This document shows, in pieces, positions 6,713 to 9,665 of a stretch of DNA of 9,665 nucleotides. Source of the DNA: an uncultured Peptococcaceae bacterium (GTDB lineage Bacteria; Bacillota; Peptococcia; Peptococcales; Peptococcaceae); contig CAMFFG010000027.1 of NCBI GenBank assembly GCA_945949655.1, positions 1-9,665 of the forward strand. The letters run 5' to 3'. Numbering within the stretch: position 1 is the stretch's first letter; every line of letters begins with the position of its first letter. The notes under the pieces are model-generated. The model was given only the letters and a program-made list of their open reading frames with translations. It made no database searches and was not told the DNA's origin. The translations under genes were made by a program, and so were the position numbers.

Positions 6713-8254
6713 TCAGACATGTTCGCCCAGCATCATGCGGCCAAGAGCCTCCCGATCAGTGGCATCAGCGTCTACAAAACCCATAATTTCGCCCCGGAAG
6801 AGAACCATAATCCGGTCAGAAATTTTGATTAGTTCATCCAAATCACTGGATATGAGAAGCACAGCACAGCCCTGCGATGCGGCGTCCAGGATGCGGCGCT
6901 GAATATAGTCCGCAGAAGCGATGTCAACCCCTCGGGTGGGCTGGGCTGCAACGAGCAGGCGGCAGCCGCGGACAAGCTCACGGGCGACTACGATTTTCTG
7001 CTGGTTGCCTCCGGAAAGGGTACCCACCACCGACTCTTCGGTGGCGGCAATGCTATAGTCTGAGATCTTTTTTCGCGCATCCTGCCGGACAGCATTCCAA
7101 TCCTCCAATAACGCGCTTCGCGCAAAGGGCTTTTCGTCATAGGTATTGAGCAGCGTGTTCTCAAACAGCCGCATACCCAAAATTAGGCCCATGCCCTGCC
7201 GGTCATCGGGGATACTGCCCATACCGGCATCGCGGATCTGCTTGGTGGAATAACGGGTGATGTCCTTCTCACACAAATAAATACTTCCCCTGCTCGGCTG
7301 GCACAGCCCCATCAACGCCTGTGCCAGCGGCGTTTGGCCATTTCCCTCGATACCGGCCACGCCCAATACCTCGCCGGCCCGTATGGAAAAAGTGACGTCC
7401 TTCACCGGTGCGCCGCCATGGGCGGGCACGGACAAATTCTCTACCTGCAGAACAGTTTCACTGCCGATGGGGTGGGGCTGTCGTCTGCCAGCCGATATTG
7501 ATTTGCCGACCATCATTTGGGTCAGCTCGCCCATTTGGGTTTCTGCCGGGGTGGTGGTGCCCACGATATGCCCGTGCCGGATAACTGTCATGCGGTCCGC
7601 GATCTGATAAACCTCGCGCAGCTTGTGGGTGATAAAAACAATGGATTTGCCCAGATTACGCAACTGGCGCAGCACATCAAACAGTGCGTCTGATTCCTGA
7701 GGCGTCAGGAGAGCGGTGGGCTCGTCAAAAATGAGAATGTCTGCTTTGCGGTACAGCAGCTTCACAATTTCCACTCGCTGCCGCTGACCGATGGTCAACT
7801 TGTCCACCAGGGCCTCCGGGTCTACATCCAGTCCAAAGGACGCGGCTAATTCCTGAATCTGACGGTTGGCCTCCTGCCGCTTTAGTCGTCCACTCCATGT
7901 TTTTATTTCCTGACCCAGCATGATATTCTCAGACACAGTAAGATGCGGAATCAGCATCAGTTCCTGATGCACCATGCCAATGCCGTGGGCGATGGCGTCG
8001 GCGGGGCTTTTCAAGGTCACCGGTTTTCCGGCAAGAATGATTTGCCCTTGATCCGGCTGCTCTATGCCATAGAGCATTTTCATGAGCGTGCTTTTTCCAG
8101 CGCCATTCTCGCCCAAAAATGCATGCACTTCGCCGTGGCGCAGAGTAAAGTTGATATGATCATTGGCCTGTACAACGCCGCCATAGCATTTGCACAGGTC
8201 TATGCATTGCAGAACTGCCGATGCTTCATCACAAAACTGAGAACATTGCGTCAT
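6713..8254 (-). CDS. ABC importer ATPase, NupO-like, two fused nucleotide-binding domains
   Basis: This 513-residue ATPase drives the importer from the cytoplasmic face. NBD1 (about 12-250) is canonical: Walker A GENGAGKST (48-56), Q97 of the Q-loop, a variant signature LTIGQRQRV (153-161), Walker B ILIFDEP (173-179) and switch H210. NBD2 (about 265-510) has an intact LSGGNQQK signature (413-420) but a degenerate Walker A, GIEGNGQT (301-308, Lys replaced by Gln), and Walker B LLVAAQP (434-440). This pattern is normal for the NupO/sugar-type ATPases and means one competent ATP site. The IPDDRQGMGLI block (348-358) also fits. The start at 8254 is favoured because a G-rich ribosome site lies 9 bases upstream, family length matches, and a longer reading from 8383 would run through the promoter and operator. 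Confidence 0.93.
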   Translation of the reverse strand: MTQCSQFCDEASAVLQCIDLCKCYGGVVQANDHINFTLRHGEVHAFLGENGAGKSTLMKMLYGIEQPDQGQIILAGKPVTLKSPADAIAHGIGMVHQELMLIPHLTVSENIMLGQEIKTWSGRLKRQEANRQIQELAASFGLDVDPEALVDKLTIGQRQRVEIVKLLYRKADILIFDEPTALLTPQESDALFDVLRQLRNLGKSIVFITHKLREVYQIADRMTVIRHGHIVGTTTPAETQMGELTQMMVGKSISAGRRQPHPIGSETVLQVENLSVPAHGGAPVKDVTFSIRAGEVLGVAGIEGNGQTPLAQALMGLCQPSRGSIYLCEKDITRYSTKQIRDAGMGSIPDDRQGMGLILGMRLFENTLLNTYDEKPFARSALLEDWNAVRQDARKKISDYSIAATEESVVGTLSGGNQQKIVVARELVRGCRLLVAAQPTRGVDIASADYIQRRILDAASQGCAVLLISSDLDELIKISDRIMVLFRGEIMGFVDADATDREALGRMMLGEHV

Positions 8255-8263
8255 CACGAATCG

Positions 8264-8276
8264 CCCCCCCTTTTTT
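8264..8276 (-). promoter_or_regulatory. Homopolymeric A6G7 ribosome-binding site of the ATPase gene
   Basis: On the minus strand six A residues (8276-8271) run into seven G residues (8270-8264), 9 bases before the ATG. It is the only plausible Shine-Dalgarno sequence for the first operon gene and is unusual in being two adjacent homopolymers, a composition prone to length change. Confidence 0.55.
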
Positions 8277-8302
8277 GCGGAATCCCCCGGAACATTGTCA
8301 AC

Positions 8303-8331
8303 ATTATACAGCGGCTTTCCCAAAATATGAA
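8303..8331 (-). promoter_or_regulatory. Predicted sigma-A promoter of the transporter operon
   Basis: On the minus strand a perfect -10 TATAAT (8308-8303) lies 17 bases after a -35-like TTCATA (8331-8326, four of six consensus positions). The predicted start is near 8296, giving a leader of about 42 bases to the ATG at 8254. The weak -35 fits a promoter that needs an activator, and the dyad at 8345-8373 is correctly placed for one. Confidence 0.65.
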
Positions 8332-8344
8332 GAACGAATATACG

Positions 8345-8373
8345 ATACATCCCAATCGGTTTTTCCGATGTAT
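8345..8373. promoter_or_regulatory. Candidate LysR-family operator (T-N11-A dyad)
   Basis: ATCGG (8355-8359) and CCGAT (8365-8369) form an inverted repeat around five T residues. Within it T8356 and A8368 satisfy the T-N11-A rule of LysR-type binding sites. Outer arms ATACATC (8345-8351) and GATGTAT (8367-8373) add a second, overlapping dyad. The centre at 8362 is about 66 bp upstream of the predicted operon start, matching the usual recognition-site position near -65. The divergent LysR-type gene makes its product the obvious ligand of this site. Confidence 0.55.
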
Positions 8374-8408
8374 TTATCATCAAAAATGAACAAATAATTC
8401 CGGTTCAA

Positions 8409-8444
8409 ACTATTCGTTTTAGGAATTGCATTTTGACTATTCGT
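8409..8444. repeat. Direct repeat ACTATTCGT, possible second operator
   Basis: ACTATTCGT occurs at 8409-8417 and again at 8436-8444, 27 bp apart. The core TATTCGT recurs inverted at 8334-8340, next to the operon's -35. The first copy sits in a short AAAC-N5-GTTT dyad (8407-8419). The second lies inside the predicted spacer of the regulator's own promoter. Such placement suits binding by the regulator or another factor; the binding itself is inference. Confidence 0.35.
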
Positions 8445-8454
8445 GTGTTATCCT
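8426..8454 (+). promoter_or_regulatory. Weak candidate promoter of the LysR-type gene
   Basis: A -10-like TATCCT (8449-8454) with an upstream TGT (8446-8448) that fits an extended -10 is 17 bases from TTGCAT (8426-8431). The -35 matches only half the consensus. The start would be near 8461, leaving a leader of about 93 bases. The ACTATTCGT repeat at 8436-8444 falls between the two boxes, which would suit autorepression. An alternative TTGACT at 8433-8438 has no acceptable -10 at the right distance. Confidence 0.35.
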
Positions 8455-8553
8455 GAAAAAACACAGGAAAACATTGGAAATACAGGGCACTTTTCGTTTG
8501 TGCAAAACAGCAATAGTGTATGGGCATTTTTGTGTTTGTGTGAGGGATAATCG

Positions 8554-9453
8554 ATGACATTAAAGCAGATTCTTTATATCCGAACCGTCAGCGAGGCGGG
8601 ATCTATCGGTAAGGCGGCGAAAATGCTGTTTATCTCCCAGTCCAGCCTGTCAGAATCCATCCGAAACCTTGAGGACGAATATGACATGGAGCTTTTTGAG
8701 CGCAACAGCAAGGGGATCTCCCTGACACATCAGGGAGAGGAGTTTTTGAAGGATACGCAATTACTGGCAAGCCTATATCAGGATCTGGATAACAAATATA
8801 AGCACCGGCGTGGGGAGCGAGAGTATTTTTGCGTCGCTTCTTTGCACCATGTTTCAGGCATAGATGCATTTGAGAGCATCGTGCATCTGCCTGAAAATCA
8901 AAAGTACCGGCTGGGGTATCTCGAGGGGAACATGGATCAGGTGCTGGAAAATGTGGAAACCAGCCAGGCTGATGTTGGCGTGCTGTTTTTTGCCAGCGAC
9001 AGCCGCAGCGCCATCATCAAGGCCTGCAATCGGCGCAATATTTTTTTCCAGCATCTGAAATACGATCAATTGCACATATATGTGCACAAGCTGCACCCGT
9101 TGGCCAAACAGAAAAGCGTGACGCTGCGGGATATTCAGGCCTATCCCTTTATTTCTTACGAAGAGTGCAACCCATCATCCCCCCGCTTTACCACCACGCA
9201 CCGTCAGTGGGATCCGCGGCAGCAGATCATTTCCGTGTCAGACCGGGCCATGGCTTATTCACTGCTCGCCCAGAGCAGGGCGTATGTGACCGGCTCCGGA
9301 TATCTGACCCGAGAGGATCAGCGCCGGGAGCTGGTGTGCATTCCTATTACAGATCTGGGGCAGATCGAGATCGGTTATATCAGCAATCCCTCTCGCGTGC
9401 TGCCGGAGATCGCCATGGAGTTCATCGAGCGGCTAAAGGCCATCACGGTATGA
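8554..9453 (+). CDS. LysR-type transcriptional regulator
   Basis: This 299-residue DNA-binding regulator has a standard N-terminal winged helix-turn-helix (residues 1-60) with GSIGKAAKMLFISQSSLSES at 16-35 and the wing FERNSKGISLTHQGEEFL, a linker helix to about 88, and a periplasmic-binding-protein-like effector domain to the C-terminus. Length is typical. The ATG at 8554 follows GAGGGA by 6 bases. It is transcribed away from the importer operon, the usual arrangement for a LysR protein that controls its neighbour and itself, and the intergenic region holds a T-N11-A dyad at the expected distance. The co-inducer cannot be read from sequence; a compound imported or produced by the operon is the natural inference. 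Confidence 0.93.
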   Translation: MTLKQILYIRTVSEAGSIGKAAKMLFISQSSLSESIRNLEDEYDMELFERNSKGISLTHQGEEFLKDTQLLASLYQDLDNKYKHRRGEREYFCVASLHHVSGIDAFESIVHLPENQKYRLGYLEGNMDQVLENVETSQADVGVLFFASDSRSAIIKACNRRNIFFQHLKYDQLHIYVHKLHPLAKQKSVTLRDIQAYPFISYEECNPSSPRFTTTHRQWDPRQQIISVSDRAMAYSLLAQSRAYVTGSGYLTREDQRRELVCIPITDLGQIEIGYISNPSRVLPEIAMEFIERLKAITV

Positions 9454-9485
9454 AAAATTGCAGGAAATCACTATAAAAAAGCACC

Positions 9486-9530
9486 GGACTGATTGAACAG
9501 TCCAGCAAAAACGGACTGGTATCGTCCCAG
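9486..9530 (+). terminator. Alternative hairpins after the LysR-type gene
   Basis: GGACTG (9486-9491) pairs with CAGTCC (9498-9503) across a 6-base loop. The same CAGTCC can instead pair with a second GGACTG (9513-9518), whose CTGG (9516-9519) can also pair with CCAG (9527-9530). A short A-run and AGCAAAAAC follow rather than a U-run. It starts 33 bases after the regulator's stop and may end or stabilise its message, but lacks a classical terminator tail. Confidence 0.3.
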
Positions 9531-9604
9531 ATGCTCGAAAGTCAAATGTACGTTGCCGTGACGGATGTACGATACACATGACATACTGCAAAAAGAATAA
9601 ATAT

Positions 9605-9623
9605 CCCCCGGCAAAGCCGGGGG
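9605..9623 (-). terminator. GC-rich hairpin, probable terminator for a gene entering from the right
   Basis: CCCCCGGC (9605-9612) and GCCGGGGG (9616-9623) form a perfect 8-bp all-GC stem with a loop of three A residues. Read on the minus strand it is followed by ATATTTATTCTTTTT, a reasonable U-rich tail, so it would terminate leftward transcription from beyond the window. On the plus strand there is no U-run after it. Confidence 0.55.
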
Positions 9624-9642
9624 TCAGTCTGTCAAAGAATCC

Positions 9643-9665
9643 CTGCTTTCAGGCAACGAAAGCAG
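9643..9665. repeat. Inverted repeat at the window edge
   Basis: CTGCTTTC (9643-9650) is the exact reverse complement of GAAAGCAG (9658-9665), with a 7-base loop AGGCAAC. The stem reaches the last base of the window, so any tail or longer pairing is cut off. It could be a plus-strand terminator for the regulator or part of an intergenic repeat unit together with the hairpin at 9605-9623. Confidence 0.45.

Larger units (their letters stand above)
9454..9665. other. Non-coding stretch downstream of the regulator
   Basis: No credible gene is seen in these 212 bases up to the window edge. The region holds the GGACTG hairpin set (9486-9530), a short direct repeat ATGTACG (9546-9552 and 9565-9571), a GC-rich hairpin (9605-9623) and an 8-bp hairpin at the edge (9643-9665). 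It looks like a convergent or tandem intergenic region carrying terminators. Confidence 0.6.

Noticed and set aside
6713..7372. Degenerate Walker A (Gln for Lys) and Walker B (Ala-Gln) in NBD2 as a sign of a broken gene
   Set aside because: This asymmetry is usual for NupO and sugar-type importer ATPases; NBD1 is intact.
8255..8383. N-terminal extension of the ATPase to an ATG at 8383
   Set aside because: The extra 43 codons cross the TATAAT promoter and much of the LysR-type dyad, exceed the family length, and have no good ribosome site.
8255..8553. Purine riboswitch ahead of the importer operon
   Set aside because: The predicted leader is only about 42 bases, and I see no conserved purine-aptamer loop sequences on the minus strand.
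8461..8553. Structured leader of the LysR-type gene
   Set aside because: Only a 4-bp GCAC/GTGC pairing is visible, too weak to call.
1..9665. CRISPR array, insertion sequence, tRNA or rRNA genes
   Set aside because: No regularly spaced repeats, transposase-like protein, cloverleaf or rRNA-like sequence was recognised.

Overview
The window looks like a chromosomal catabolic or salvage locus from a Gram-positive, probably anaerobic, Clostridia-type bacterium. The pointers are strong AGGAGG-type ribosome sites before most genes, tightly overlapping genes, a lipoprotein solute receptor typical of Firmicutes, and intermediate GC. An Oscillospiraceae-like gut or environmental Clostridium is my guess; nothing in the sequence fixes the genus.

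Layout. One long minus-strand operon runs from about 8300 down to about 46. In transcription order it holds an ABC ATPase (8254-6713), a BMP/Med-family solute-binding lipoprotein (6650-5601), two BPD_transp_2 permeases (5500-4433 and 4433-3483), a two-domain VOC (glyoxalase/bleomycin-resistance fold) protein (3462-2692), a second two-domain VOC protein (2673-1870), a COG0402 amidohydrolase of the 8-oxoguanine-deaminase type (1873-467) and a third, single-domain VOC protein (455-87). A 15-bp perfect inverted repeat directly after the last stop codon closes the unit. A LysR-type regulator (8554-9453) is divergent. The roughly 300 bp between it and the ATPase start contains a good minus-strand promoter (TTCATA-N17-TATAAT) and a T-N11-A dyad centred about 66 bp upstream of the predicted transcription start, the classical LysR-family operator position. 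Downstream of the regulator, 9454-9665 has no gene but several hairpins.

How the genes may work together. The first four genes form a complete NupNOPQ/BmpA-type importer, a family whose characterised members mostly take up purine nucleosides. The amidohydrolase keeps all its predicted metal and catalytic residues and most resembles deaminases acting on oxidised or substituted nitrogen heterocycles. The simplest model is LysR-controlled import of a (modified) purine or similar N-heterocycle followed by hydrolytic deamination.

The unexplained part is the set of five related VOC domains in three proteins. They share a W...DRG signature and lack the usual VOC metal-ligand set. They surround the deaminase gene and are translationally coupled to it, so they probably act on, or bind, its substrate or product. 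I know of no described pathway with this composition; it is the best candidate here for an undescribed system. Two stem-loops flank the receptor gene and probably tune its mRNA level.
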